From contig JAIVEN010000013.1 in the NCBI GenBank assembly GCA_026686845.1, forward strand, positions 5,228,001 to 5,292,000: a stretch of DNA of 64,000 bases, given 5' to 3'. Both the position numbers and the translations under genes were made by a program. The DNA is from Adenanthera pavonina. Lineage: Eukaryota; Streptophyta; Magnoliopsida; Fabales; Fabaceae. Positions 40,201-51,666 of the stretch are shown here, in pieces. Within the stretch, counting starts at the first letter, position 1; every line of letters starts with the position of its first letter. The notes under the pieces were generated by a model. The model saw only the letters and a list, made by a program, of their open reading frames with translations. It searched no databases and was not told where the DNA came from.

Positions 40201-41534
40201 AAAGTAGGAAACACAATTGTTTTCATTAGACGAAATAATTACAACACTCCAAATTTACAAATACTCTCTAGATCACTGTACACAACCTTGACAGAGATTA
40301 CAAAAACACCAAGTACAACACAACACACACCGACAGTCCAGAGAATGCAAATGGAGTATGAAACAGCAGAGGAAACTCAGGATATGAATTATGCAAGAGT
40401 GAATAAGAGTATCACAATGCCTTTTTTTTTTTTAATAGAATATATATAATTTACCGTTTTTACCTAACAAAGGAGCATCACAAAGCTTGTAACATCTCAC
40501 AAATTGCTGTGAGCCAGCACACATCACCTCAGTACCATACACCAACAAAGCAAGACCAGACAAGACGCAACAATGAAGGTGACTTCCAAGAATAGGTATA
40601 TTAGATAGACTAGAGTGAATAAGAGTTTCCCAATGCTTGTAACATATCTCATGAGTTGCAATTGGCCAACACAACACCTCAGCACGATGACACACCAACA
40701 AAACAAGAAGTGACAAGAAGCAATAATGAAGCTGGCTTTCACGAGGCCAGTACTCTCACAATTTCTTCCACCAAAAAGTTCTATTTCCTCTAATAAGGCT
40801 GGTTTTCACTCAAGTGCTTCCCCCCATCTACTTCTGACCACTCCCTCCTACTCTTGCTGCAGAAGGTCCTCCTTGTGTCTCCCTTTCGTTGGCCCTTCAA
40901 GCATTTATCCTTTTACCATTAGTGTCCCCACTGGTAACATCCTCAGCAGACGTGTTCCCAGTCCCATTAGTCATGTCTCTACTTTTTAGTTACCTACTAT
41001 TCTATTAGGCTTGTGGTAGGAGTGGTCTGATTAGTTTGAGTTGGGCCCTCAGTAACCCAAGCGCTAAATCTTGGATATTTCAAGAATTTTGGCCTGTTGT
41101 TGATGCCTTACCAAAGGTTATTGGAAACACGATTGAATCTCCAGATTTTTCACTTTATGGTCTGGGAATCAAATGTGGTGCATTAGAGTAGCGATCTGGC
41201 CGAGTCATTTGTATGCAATGTTGACTACCACGATTGAAGATTATTTTTTTTTAAGGCAGAAGGGCTCTGAATTTATGTTTGTATGTAGTGCTTTCTACTA
41301 TTTGATACTAATATACAAGATTTCGTCTAGTATGTGTAGTTTAGCACGTTAAATGTTCTTATATTGAGTTCTGGTAATGCACATGCTGCGATTGCTGTTA
41401 TTCTGGCTAAACATTGTGTTCACTTGGCTTCTGCAGGATATGGAAAACTACCAGACTATGAGTATATATTTACAGATTTTCTTCTTAGCCTAGCGCAGGG
41501 CAAGTATAAGAAGAAACCTCTCACTCTCGGCTGA
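34250..41534 (+). CDS. ITPK: Inositol-tetrakisphosphate 1-kinase (ITPK2/3 type)
   Basis: Ten exons join in frame: 34250-34434, 35135-35216, 35420-35452, 37491-37611, 37884-37976, 38335-38454, 38543-38719, 39024-39079, 39170-39254 and 41437-41534. The product has 349 residues. ITPKs use ATP to phosphorylate inositol tris/tetrakisphosphates, feeding phytate (InsP6) and inositol pyrophosphate synthesis in the cytosol and nucleus. After a variable N terminus (1-36) comes [14 protein letters not shown], the conserved family start. Then [29 protein letters not shown], the [12 protein letters not shown] block (about 174-185), the ATP-binding strand [11 protein letters not shown] (about 202-212), [25 protein letters not shown], and the ATP-grasp metal-binding motif [13 protein letters not shown] (about 310-322). 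These wordings fit the ITPK2/ITPK3 subgroup better than ITPK1. All introns are GT-AG. Introns 3 and 9 exceed 2 kb. The start is the first ATG in this frame, though the frame stays open upstream to about 34106. Confidence 0.95.
40397..40735. repeat. Direct repeat pair inside ITPK intron 9
   Basis: Copies at about 40397-40580 and 40613-40735 share GAGTGAATAAGAGT, a block with CAATGC and CTTGTAACAT, CACCTCAG, and a tail of the form CAAxAATGAAG. The first copy carries about 65 extra bases including a T run. Surrounding text (40140-41000) is less A/T-rich than the introns around it and is probably an inserted retroelement fragment of unknown family. Cys/Trp-rich minus-strand frames here are products of the duplication. 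Confidence 0.6.
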
Positions 41535-42900
41535 AGGAAGGGAACTGTATATAGATCGATTTATGGCTTCTTGAGAATTGGGAAACACTAGGCTTAACTT
41601 CATCTAAGCAACTTTGATGTACGAAAGTTCCTTTAAAGAAGGCCCATTCCATACACAACTTTTAATTTTGTCCTTTTAGTTAAAGAAACAAAGCGAAAAT
41701 TCTTGTCCTAGTTTCTAAAGCAATCTAATTTTGATCCTCTGTCGCATCTTCACCCTAAAGTTTTAACGTCAAATCAAATTTAGTAATTTGTTGACGTGAA
41801 TGGTAAAGTTGTACCTTGAGAACTCACATTTTGGAGAATCATGGTATTCACTTAAAAGAAATATATTGTATCAAGATGGTGGCAGTTAGTCAGATCTTTT
41901 CTAAAATTAACTGAAGACTGAAATTGTCAATGTCATTGATAGTTCTTTTTTGATGGATGTCTCATTGATAGTTCTAGATAGCTCGTTTATGTAAAAACAA
42001 AGAGTTCTGTATTTCATGACTTTTCCTTTTCTAGTTAGAAAGAAAATTTTCGAACATTGATATTGATAGTTGATCATTTATGTAACAAAGCCTGCAGGTT
42101 ATAGATTATTTTAGTCTATTCGTTACATTATGTGGATTCGGTTAATTTAATTAAAAGTGTATATCAGTTAAATTTTATGTGGAGTATATTTTTTGCGTAT
42201 CAAATTATTTAGTATCTGGTTGTTATATTAAATTATCACTAATTGAGGTCAAATTAGATAGGATTATGAAAGTGGTAAACCTTTTTCAGCTAGTATATAA
42301 CGTTCTATATGCCCAGAGCGAGTCCAAATTCAAGATTACTGTTTAAGAGATAAAACTCAATTAATTCTATGTATATCTTATTAATAAAACTAAAATGAAT
42401 AATATGGGTTTTTATCCTTTAGTTAGGCCCTATTGTCTGGGAATTACTTTGGTTACTCTAAAGCGACTTGTGATGTCATTTATGTCTAAGTGAGCTGCAT
42501 GACTTGATGGGAAGTGTTTATGTCAAGTCTCAAAACGAGATGTTGTTTAACTTTGCTCTTAAAATTAATTAAATAATAACGAGATGTTGTCCTTGCACTA
42601 TAAATTCTTTTAACTCATTTATATGGATACAAATATCGACACAAAATAATATGTCAAATATAATAAATTTTAAAATATAGGTACAAGACATATATTTATA
42701 ATATATATATATATAACAAATTAATATATCAAAATTAAAAAAACATATAAAATTTAAGTTTTAAACAAGTATTTTAATATGTTTATTTTATACATATAAA
42801 ATATCCATATTTAAATTTTAAATTGCATCTAAATATATTTATATGGATATATTTTAGCATGATTTGACATATTTTTGTACTTCATAGTGTTATAGGCTCA
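41535..42900. other. 3' flank of ITPK and AT-rich intergenic DNA
   Basis: The first 200 bp are the likely 3' untranslated region. Beyond that I see A/T-rich sequence without a recognisable gene. Confidence 0.4.
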
Positions 42901-44910
42901 TTTGGAAGCATTTAAAGTAAAAATGTTACAAATCGTTCATGATGAAAAGTTTCAACATCATTCAATATTTTAATTATAACTCTCACATTTAAACTCCGAT
43001 TGAGGTGATTTATTATGTGTTGGAAAGCCAAAACATAGAGCTACAACTTTCATGTTTTGAGTTTTTTCAAATTTCAACGTTCTCTTGGTGAAAATTGAGC
43101 TTGTATTGTTACCATGAGTTGGTGATTTGTCTGAAGCTGAACAAATGAGTTCTCTATACCATACATCCACCCAGCATTGGGCCAACTCATATTTCATGTT
43201 GTTATGCCTTTCAGAACCACCCGATGCCGTATTTGATGATCCTATGGCCACTCGGTGCCTGTTCAAATAGTAGAAGTCTATAAAAAACACGTTTTTTTAC
43301 ACGTAAACTGGCTTGAAAACCAAGTATCCTTACTATATTATAAATAGGACGCAAGGGAAACACAAGGAGAGTCAGAAACGCACCCACAGGCACAAGAACA
43401 TGGTTCAAAATACATCTGGGAGTAACTAGGAGTATCTTATAGAGAAAGAGAGCAAGTAGATTTAGGGAGTATTAGAGATAGATTCATTCTCTTCTACTAT
43501 AACTCTTTCTTCTTGTTATTTTTCCTATAATTTGGAATTTTAGTTTTGATTTGATTTCTATTTCCATGTGTGGCTAAATTTACCAGTCAGGGGTAAGGAT
43601 ATAGCCTGATGGAGTTGGATTGAATTTGTTTTCTTTAGTTATGACTTTGTGGATTTGTTCTTTAAGTTATATTTAATTTGTTTCTTCATTATATTTATCT
43701 CTTTTGCTCACTCATTGGATTTTATGCTTAATTATCATAAAGTCTAATTAATGGGTTAACTTGATGGACTGAGAGGTGAAGAGTGAACTTAGATTTAAAA
43801 AGATAAATATAAATAACTAATTTGGAGATAGAATTAGGAATTTATGGGGATATACGTTGTAGTTTTTAAGGCTTAATTAAGAACTTTAACTGTGCGAGAG
43901 CGAATTACATCCTAATTAAATAAGAACTAATTGATTGAGAAGTAATTAGAATACTTTAAGAACAACAGTCACTATAATTGTATAGAGTCTAATTAAAGAA
44001 TAAAATCTAGTTATCTCATAAGGTGAAACCTGATTGTAACAACTCTCATGATATTGTTTTAGCATTGTGCGCAGAACCGGAGGAGACAAGACTGAGAAAG
44101 GATGAAGTGGAGGAAAAATTGAGCTCCATGCCCGGCAAGAAGTAGGGCAGCCACGGCGAGAGCCAATTCTAGTGGCTTGTTTATGGCTGAATGAGGTGGC
44201 GCCGTGGCGAGAGTTGGGTTTCTGATTTAAATCAGAAACATTTTAGTCAGTCGGACGCAAAGGAAAGAAAGAAAACGGAGGGAGCGACGAGGAGCTCTAC
44301 TAGGGTTTTCCATTTTTGGCCATTGGGAGCTGTTTTCCACCTCTGGAAGCTTAGATTCAAGTTGGTAAGTGATTTCTACTCCTCCCTCTTCATTTTCTTC
44401 GATTGAAACTTGGGGTTTTTCGGTTATAAGTTTGGATCTTTGGTTTTGACCGAAATCCACCATTGAAATGGATGAAATGAGATTAAGGAAGTATGTTTTG
44501 GTATTCTTGTTACTTGGATGTGAGTTTTGAAGGGTGTATGTATGATTTGAGTTTAACTCTAGATTGTTTTTGGTTTGGGCTCTTGTGAATCTGAAGTGTA
44601 GATGGTTTAATAGTGGTTGAATGGTCCCTAAGAGCTTATTGATGCATAAAAGGGGTGTTGGAACCTTGGGTTAGACTAAATTGGTTGAATTATGATGTTT
44701 GGTAATTGGTATATTATGTTAATTGAGGAATTGTTGTATTGTAAAGGTTGTTTGGTAGCCCAAGAGGGGTTAAAGCGTGTTGGACAACTCGAGAAGTTCA
44801 TGGAATCCGCGTGTGTGATATTGACACTTGAGGTAACCAGGTGCTTGTTTGTATTGTATTGTTGTATTGTATGATATTACGTATATTTGTATATATATGC
44901 ATGTTTCTTT

Positions 44911-44966
44911 CATACCACGATATGGATGTATTTGTGTATATTGTTTTTTATATATATCGTGGTATG
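44911..44966. repeat. 13-bp perfect inverted repeat in the solo LTR
   Basis: CATACCACGATAT (44911-44923) and ATATCGTGGTATG (44954-44966) could pair around a 30-nt loop. The same two arms occur at the homologous place in the LTR at 58785-63785 with a different loop. Confidence 0.8.
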
Positions 44967-45157
44967 CACACAGCTAGATGATGATTATGATGATGATATT
45001 GACATGACATGACATGATGCATACATGACATTATGATATGATGATGATGATGATTATATGATGATACATGAGTATTACTACATGACATTATGAGATTGTG
45101 ATATATGGTGAATTGAGTGGTGATGATGTGATGATAATATGATGTATGATAATATGT

Positions 45158-45251
45158 ATGTTGGGGAGGATAAGGATGGAATATATATATATATATATGT
45201 TAGGGAGGATAAGGATGAAATATATATATGTTAGGAAGGATAAAGATGTGA
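45158..45251. repeat. Three-unit minisatellite within the solo LTR
   Basis: The phrase TTAGGGAGGATAAGGATG followed by an (AT)n run occurs three times head to tail with small changes. The homologous LTR at 58785 has one unit near 59903, so this is a local expansion in this copy. Confidence 0.75.
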
Positions 45252-46545
45252 TCCCTGCGAGGGAGACATACATTTCATTCATTTCATATTGCATTCATGA
45301 ATTGTATGAGATGCGTGTATATAGATGTGTGTGGTTATTTCTAGTTACTGAGATATTGTCTCATACCCCTCTTCTATGAACTAATCTTTTAGGTGATGGT
45401 TCTGGTACTAGTCCGGAGAAGACTGTGAGTAGCATCAAACGTGGGGGATATTAGGTCTATGTAGTTCATGTGTATGTAATTTGAATATGTAACTTATGCC
45501 AAGTAGGATAGAAGGTTTTGTAATGAATGTATGACATTGTAAGGATTGTTATGGATGGATGTATGTATAGTTATATGTGGAATTGTGTATGTTGTATTGT
45601 GGTGTTTACATGGTTTTGGATGTTGAGAAGTTAGTATGGTGGTGTTTGTGTACCTATAGTGGATTTGGGCTTCGTTGGTGTGTTTTAGGGCCGCTAGTCT
45701 ATTTTGTCAAGTTAGGGTTTAAGGGGGTCAAATTTCAGATGAGTATTTCTTTGAGGTAAACCCTCTTTAAACAAGTTGGTTTAGAGGTTTTGGACCTGTA
45801 TGAATAGTCTTTGAGTGACCATTTGCCTTTGGTGGCAATTGGAGATTGTTAGTGGTGAGTTTTGGTCAATAAGTGGCCAAAATGGTGTCAGGAATTCAGA
45901 ATCTTCATACGGAGTTGGATTGATGTGAAGTTAGTGTCTATGGATAGATTGAGACTAGATTAACTTGTAGGAGTTGGAATCAAGTCAATCAGAGATCGGA
46001 GTATAAAGTTATGGGCTTTGGAAGTTCGCTTCAGTGTTAAGTTTTTGCTGGTGTGGAAACCAGCAGGGGGTGCCATGGCGCTAGGGTCTAAGCTGCGATG
46101 CCAGTAGAGGCACAAGCGTATGCAAAACAGGGGAGGCTAGAGAAGTGGCGGTACTTAATGGCCGTGACCTCAGCCTAGATTTTTGATATTATTGGGTTCA
46201 TTTCTGCTGTTATGAAGTTTTGGGAAGTTATTTTGAGATATTTGGATTGCTTTTGGTTGGATTTTGAAGTTTTTGGTTGAGACCGGAGGTATTTGGTTGT
46301 AGGGTGTTACACTGATCCTTTGATACTTCTTGTGATTGAATTAAACTCGTATTAATTGTGTTTGTTTGCTTCTTTCTTATTCATCTTTTCAATTTAATTA
46401 TTATTTGCTCTTGGACCAAAATTTTGGACTGGTGTATTTACTATCTTTCTTGGGTTTGACCTCTAGAATACTCTGGAGACTTTTTATTACTGCGATTAAC
46501 TCTGTATATTTGCGGGATTCCGATCATTTTTTAAAATAATAAAAA

Positions 46546-47191
46546 GATATATAAAACCAAAAATCAAAAATTAAGTTTCCCATGAAATTTTAAGCTATTT
46601 TAAAACTTTTTAAAGAAGGAAAACTAAAGATATATATATGATACGTATTATAAACTAGGAACAAATATTATATTTAATACGTATCAGATATGAGTACGTT
46701 TTCTTTTTTGAAATATTAGTGTAATAGAGTTTAAATGTTTTGTGTTTTTTTTTAAACTTTTTTTTAAGAGATTCTTAAGATACTTGACATCTCATTTTAA
46801 TATTTTTAAAAAATATATTCTGTAAAAACGGGTAAATTAAGGGGCCTACACATAGAAGAATATATATATATATATATATATATGAAACTTAATTTTAGTA
46901 TAAAATTTAATTAAAAAATAAAAATATTGTAAAATATGATTTAATTGATAAGATTATGTTTCTAATTATAGGTTGATTCTCTTTAATTTATTCCCATAAA
47001 AAATTTCATTTAGTTTTATAAAGTTAAAAAAATAAAAATCTCATTAAAAAATCATCTCAATTAATGAGATTATTGATTTATAAGAAAAAATTGCAAGTTT
47101 AACAACATTTTTCTTTTGAGGTGAATAAGAGAAACTTTGTACTCCCTCTGGTCCATATTATAAGATGTTTTAAAAAGTTTTTTTTTCAATG
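46546..47191. other. AT-rich intergenic DNA with a Stowaway fragment
   Basis: Mostly A/T runs, including (TA)n at 46860-46883. At 47141-47165 the phrase TACTCCCTCTGGTCCATATT is a Stowaway left end. Its element appears to be interrupted by the inverted-repeat element that starts at 47192. Confidence 0.4.
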
Positions 47192-47779
47192 TATTAAAAA
47201 CTAAACTGATCATTGAACCAATCTGGATATTAGTTTAAGGGTCAATAGTTTAACTGTGATTGAACTGTAATTAAACTAATAGTAATAAAATTAATAATTT
47301 TTTTATTTTTATATGTCATATATTATTATTAAAAAATATTATAAATAAGTTTTATAATATAATATTAAAATTTAAATAAGTTAATATTCATCTATAAATC
47401 ATATTTTGAATTCAAAATAGTCAACTAATATTCTAATTTCATATTATTTGTTAAGTAAATTTATTATTATTATTAATTATGTATCATAATAATACTTATA
47501 CAATATTATAATTAAAAAGAAAAAGTTTATAAAAAATGTTATTTAGTACTAAAAATAATATTATTTTATCTTAAAAACTAAAATAATTTAAAAAAAAATA
47601 AAAAATTCTGATCGGCTCAAACAGGTTATAGACTATTTTACAACTAGCTAGTTTTCATTGATTTAAAACTAGTTCGATTGGTTCTTTATTCCTTCAGTTA
47701 TGCTCTTCTTCCGAACCAGCCTTAATATCAGTTCTCGGCCCAACTGATGAAATCAACCATTTCAGTTTGATTTTTTATA
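47192..47779. mobile_element. Inverted-repeat element, about 590 bp, class unknown
   Basis: The left end TATTAAAAACTAAACTGATC and the right end read inward, TATAAAAAATCAAACTGAA, form an imperfect terminal inverted repeat. Further inside, TTGAACCAAT on the left has an inverted counterpart with GATTGGTTC on the right. The core is nearly pure A/T. I could not determine a target duplication, so assignment to hAT or another DNA-transposon class is open. Confidence 0.45.
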
Positions 47780-49490
47780 CATTAGTTTTTTCTTAGTCGA
47801 TGATATAAGGCACCATATACTAATTTGCCTTTTTTACTCCTTATTTAATAACTAGTCTTGTAAATTATGTTAGAGTAATGGAAATAAGTGAAATAAATAT
47901 GGGTAAAAATTAGATTTTTAGCTTTTTTTTCTTGAGATATTTAAGGATGTTACAAGATTTCTTTAAGATATATAAAATTGTTGAAAACACTTTATATTAT
48001 GAACCGTGGATGTTTTTTACAGCATTTTCATTCGCAATCATCATTGATTAGTTGCAGCAATTAGCCATTCACTTTGGAGACCGTCTCAATTGATCATCTC
48101 AATTGTATTAAAATCACACAGACACACACACACACACATCTTATATATGTTACTGCTTTTTCAGGGGAGCCAAACACAGTTATCCAAGGAACACCAATTT
48201 GCTTAAGCTGGATATCATCATCCCTAAAAATCAAGATTCAACGCAACTCAAGCTGTGACTGTCAGTGTCTGTATGAACGTACAAATTAGGAAGCAATATC
48301 GACGCTAAACAGATTTGATTATATTATATGAGAATCTGAAAGTAAATATAAACATTCATTTGTAGTCTGTCAAAAATTGTCAGCAGTAATACGCTGGTTT
48401 GTCATATATGCTAATTAACTTGTTCTTTAATTTCCTTCCTAAAATTGTCACTCTCACTTTTCTTCTTCTTCTTTTTTTTCTCCCCTTTGCTTTGTTTTCT
48501 CTTATCTGTCACCTTCTTTTTCTCCCTACCTTTCTCTTCTTACTCGGCAATTCTCTTAGCAACAACATGACATGCATGGCCAATATCTTCATCATCAACT
48601 GTCTCGCATGGTACATATGTTAATGAATAATAAGAGATTTAGGCCTCAATAAGGTGAAGAATGATTCAAAGGGAAGAAAGCAAACCTTTCTGCTTCCAAT
48701 TAAAACCTGCACCAAGAGCATTACTTCCTGCTATAACACACTTTCCCAATCCCATAAGGGACTATATCTTGCTTGGTTAGTAAGTTTAATCACAATGTGG
48801 AATGTGTTAGGGGAAGTAAAGAATGAAGGAACAAAAAAATATCATGTTAAAAAAAAATTTAGTTGAAGTACCAGTATATAATAAGAATAAACCATAAAAT
48901 TTTCAGTTTCTGAAACTAGTTAAATTATCCGAGTTCCGTTTTAAACATTTAATTTGTGAACTCAACGGAAGAAAACTCCAACTAGTTTTCTTAGAAATAA
49001 AAGAGATTATATCCTTTTATTCACCAAGATGATAAGAGTGAAGTGACATATTGATTAGGATTCAAACCCATTGATATAATTAAAAGGGATTATATATATA
49101 TATCGTGTTTGAGGTTCAAAAAAAGTTTTATTTACTTCCCTTTTAATTATATTTAAATTTTAATCTTATCACAAATTAAAACAATCACTTTATAACATAT
49201 ATAATGTTCTCTTAGTTGTGGTTCTCCAAAGAGCATATCGATCAGATTCAAAATAATACAAAATGTTGAGTTTCATGATGCTGAGAGTTACATACCTTTT
49301 TAAAAAGCTAGACTTTTGACCTTGTGATACACATGTTTTTTTTTCATATCGTAGCACCCACGCTTCCATTTCAAATCCCATTATATATTCAATTCAAATT
49401 CAAATTTAAATAAACTCAAATTAATATTTTACTCAAATTTAAATCAATTGAAACCAATCAATCAGTAAGACAAGAAAGCAAGCTTGCGAT
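47780..49490. other. Intergenic DNA, no gene recognised
   Basis: It contains a (CA)n microsatellite at about 48115-48138 and a T/C-rich block near 48460-48540. Short open frames here have no family resemblance and no splice partners. Confidence 0.35.
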
Positions 49491-50640
49491 ATGAGCCAAT
49501 TATATCCATCATATTAAGACACTATTTCTGATAGAGTAAGGGCTGTGTATGGCTTACAAAAGTTCAAAGAGGAGAATGGAAGACTTGATTAAGGTGCTGA
49601 ACAAGAACATGGAAAGCAAGTTTGGGAGCCAAAAGATCCATTACAATGCTCGACAAGTCCAAAGATTGGAGCAAGATACAAAACAATGAAGAAAGCTTTA
49701 AATAGATTGATCCAAGAGTTACTATTTTTGAAGCCCAGTTATTTAGTTCAAGTTACAACCCAAAAGGAGCCCAAAGGCGTGATAATACTCTTATCCATAC
49801 AAGGTTCAGATCCAAACGTAAAAGGAGCCCATTTGGAAGAGCTAACTTGAAGACATCATGTACTCTACATGTGACCATGAATAATGACATTTTTAATATA
49901 ATTTTATTAGGAATTTTCGTTTATTGAATTTAATTTCCAGAAATAAGTCCTATGGTCAAAGATTGTATCTTAGAGATTAAGTTTTAGTTGTTTCCTAATT
50001 TTTAAAGATTATGTTCTAGAATTTTCTTTACCTTTCAGCAAAAAGGTGCCACCTTTATGAGTGATTTGTAAGAATATTTTATTTCCTTTTTTAGTTAGAT
50101 TGTGGCATCTCCTTTAGGATTAGATATGATTATTTTCTTTATTTTTATTGTAATTTTCATTTTTTTATTTTTCCTAGGGTTTTGGTTGCCTTATTTCTTT
50201 ATATAAGGAGCCACCTATGTATTTTTAGAAAGACAGATTAATGAGAATGAATTTTTAGAACTTATGTTCTTTTCTTGTGAGTTTTTCTCTTGTATCCCTT
50301 GTGTTCTTGAAAGAATTCTTAGACTTATCAAAGGAGTGATTTTCCTTTGTGGCGTCCTAAGGCTAGGGTTCTAAGAGATGGGTTCTCTTAGGGTCTTACC
50401 CCATTGACCAACATATCTTTCTTATTTTCTTGAATTTTCGTGCATTATTTTCTTCTTAATTTTCAGATTCACATATTTCCTCTCCCTGTGCTTTCTTGCT
50501 ATTCGTGTGTCATTATTTGATTCTAGCACGATCTGTGGTTCATTCCGAGTCATTGAAGGTTCAATCGGACAAGTTCCGCTTGGGTCTTTCATCATTTATT
50601 TCTTTGCTATTGACTCCCCATAGCTTTTTTATTATAATTG
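49490..50640. mobile_element. Probable LTR retroelement remnant
   Basis: The sequence reads like a plant LTR: a promoter-like CTTTATATAAGGAG near 50200, then a leader-like region with AGATTAATGAGAATGAATTTT and several short T/C-rich segments. I found neither the ends nor a target duplication, so this is a composition-based call only. Confidence 0.3.
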
Positions 50641-51406
50641 CATAAAGGAAGTTGACATAATTTCATTTTTTTTATTTTCAAGATATTAGCTTAAAAGTTA
50701 AACTTTGGATATGAAACATATATTTAGTTTCACGGTCCTGCACAACTTTGGATTAATATTGCACTCTTATTATTATTATTATTTTAAATCCCAGCCACCA
50801 ATTTAAAGAGCGAGGACCATTACTACTCATGCCTTGGTTGAACTCTTAAAACTCTTATCTCTATCCCAACTAAGACAATGCAATTGATGCAGGAAGATAT
50901 AAATTGATGTGGGCTATTAACTGATTGGTTATAGGAGAATTAATTGTTCTTCATCAATTCAGAGTAATGGTATCTGGACGTTCTCTTGATTTTTCATATT
51001 TATATTTCAAACAAAGTCAACTTTCTGTAGTCGTCAAAGAGTACTTCAAAAGATAGGAGTAGGGAGGTTATTTTATTTTATTTTTCTTAAGAGATCACAA
51101 GAGTAAGAATAGCTGCTCGACATGAAATTAACATAGACAAGCTTTAATTTAGCTGAAGCATACAGTCATCAGCTCATTGGCTAGGGAGGTTAATTGTCAT
51201 GCGTTAAGTAGTTTATTCATAGTATATACTAATGCTGTTCACATTCATATTTATCTCCAAACAAGTCAAGTTTTGACTTTTAATTATCACAATTAATATT
51301 CTCCAAATAAGTTTTCATCAAGCCCCGGAAACATAGCAAAACTTTTCCTGAAAATGCAGACATGACTGGGTTGTTTGTTCTAATTTCTCATCTCCCATTT
51401 TAACTA
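50641..51406. other. AT-rich intergenic DNA, nothing recognised
   Basis: No gene, RNA or repeat family could be supported. Confidence 0.3.
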
Positions 51407-51666
51407 CTCCTCTAAATCTTATTTTAATCTAATCATGCGAATTAATGATGAGAGTTAAAATTAGTTAACTATTTTAATTTTTTTTAAATAACAATGTCTT
51501 CCCAAACTTACCATTATTGAATTTCTTTATTCTCCTTTTCTCTTTCATAAATTGAATAATGGAAGCATCTCTTCTGATAATTTTTGTGGAAGATACTATT
51601 TCATATTATGAAAGGATACTATATTTAATATGAAGGCAAAATATCCTATATTTAGGATGAAAGGAA
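51407..51666. mobile_element. Stowaway-type MITE, about 260 bp, reverse orientation
   Basis: The left end is CTCCTCTAAATCTTATTTTA and the right end TAGGATGAAAGGAA, with TA at both edges (51405-51406 and 51667-51668). The interior corresponds to the reverse complement of the 29853 family (AAATTAGTTAACTATTTTAA, ATACTATATTTAATATGAAGG). Confidence 0.6.

Larger units (their letters stand above)
44035..46311 (+). mobile_element. Solo LTR of a long-LTR retrotransposon, 2277 bp
   Basis: It begins TGTAACAACTCTCATG and ends AGGGTGTTACA, and is flanked by the exact 5-bp duplication CTGAT (44030-44034 and 46312-46316). No internal retrotransposon sequence is present, so it is a solo LTR left by recombination between two LTRs. 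It is homologous along its length to the LTR at 58785-63785 (for example AAGAAAGAAAACGGAGGGAGCGA, GTGTTGGACAA, CAAGTAGGATAGAAGGTTTTG), but lacks a block of about 245 bp that the other copy has at 59935-60185. It contains a 13-bp inverted repeat and a small minisatellite, listed separately. Confidence 0.92.
42900..46545. mobile_element. Older LTR-like remnant interrupted by a solo LTR
   Basis: The two flanks (42900-44029 and 46317-46545) look like one retroelement LTR. The left contains a TATA-like TATAAATAGG near 43338, a leader-like stretch and GCGAGAGCGAATTACATCC. The right ends in CTGCGATTAACTCTGTATATTTGCGGG, which resembles the ends of some plant Ty3/gypsy LTRs. The exact ends and target duplication of this host element were not found, so class and borders are tentative. 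The solo LTR at 44035-46311 has split it. Confidence 0.35.

Noticed and set aside
40432..40742. Cys/Trp-rich minus-strand frames in ITPK intron 9
   Set aside because: They repeat the same peptide text because of the direct repeat at 40397-40735 and show no start, splice or family support.
42970..43408. Minus-strand frames before the solo LTR
   Set aside because: They lack family resemblance and fall in what appears to be an older retroelement remnant.
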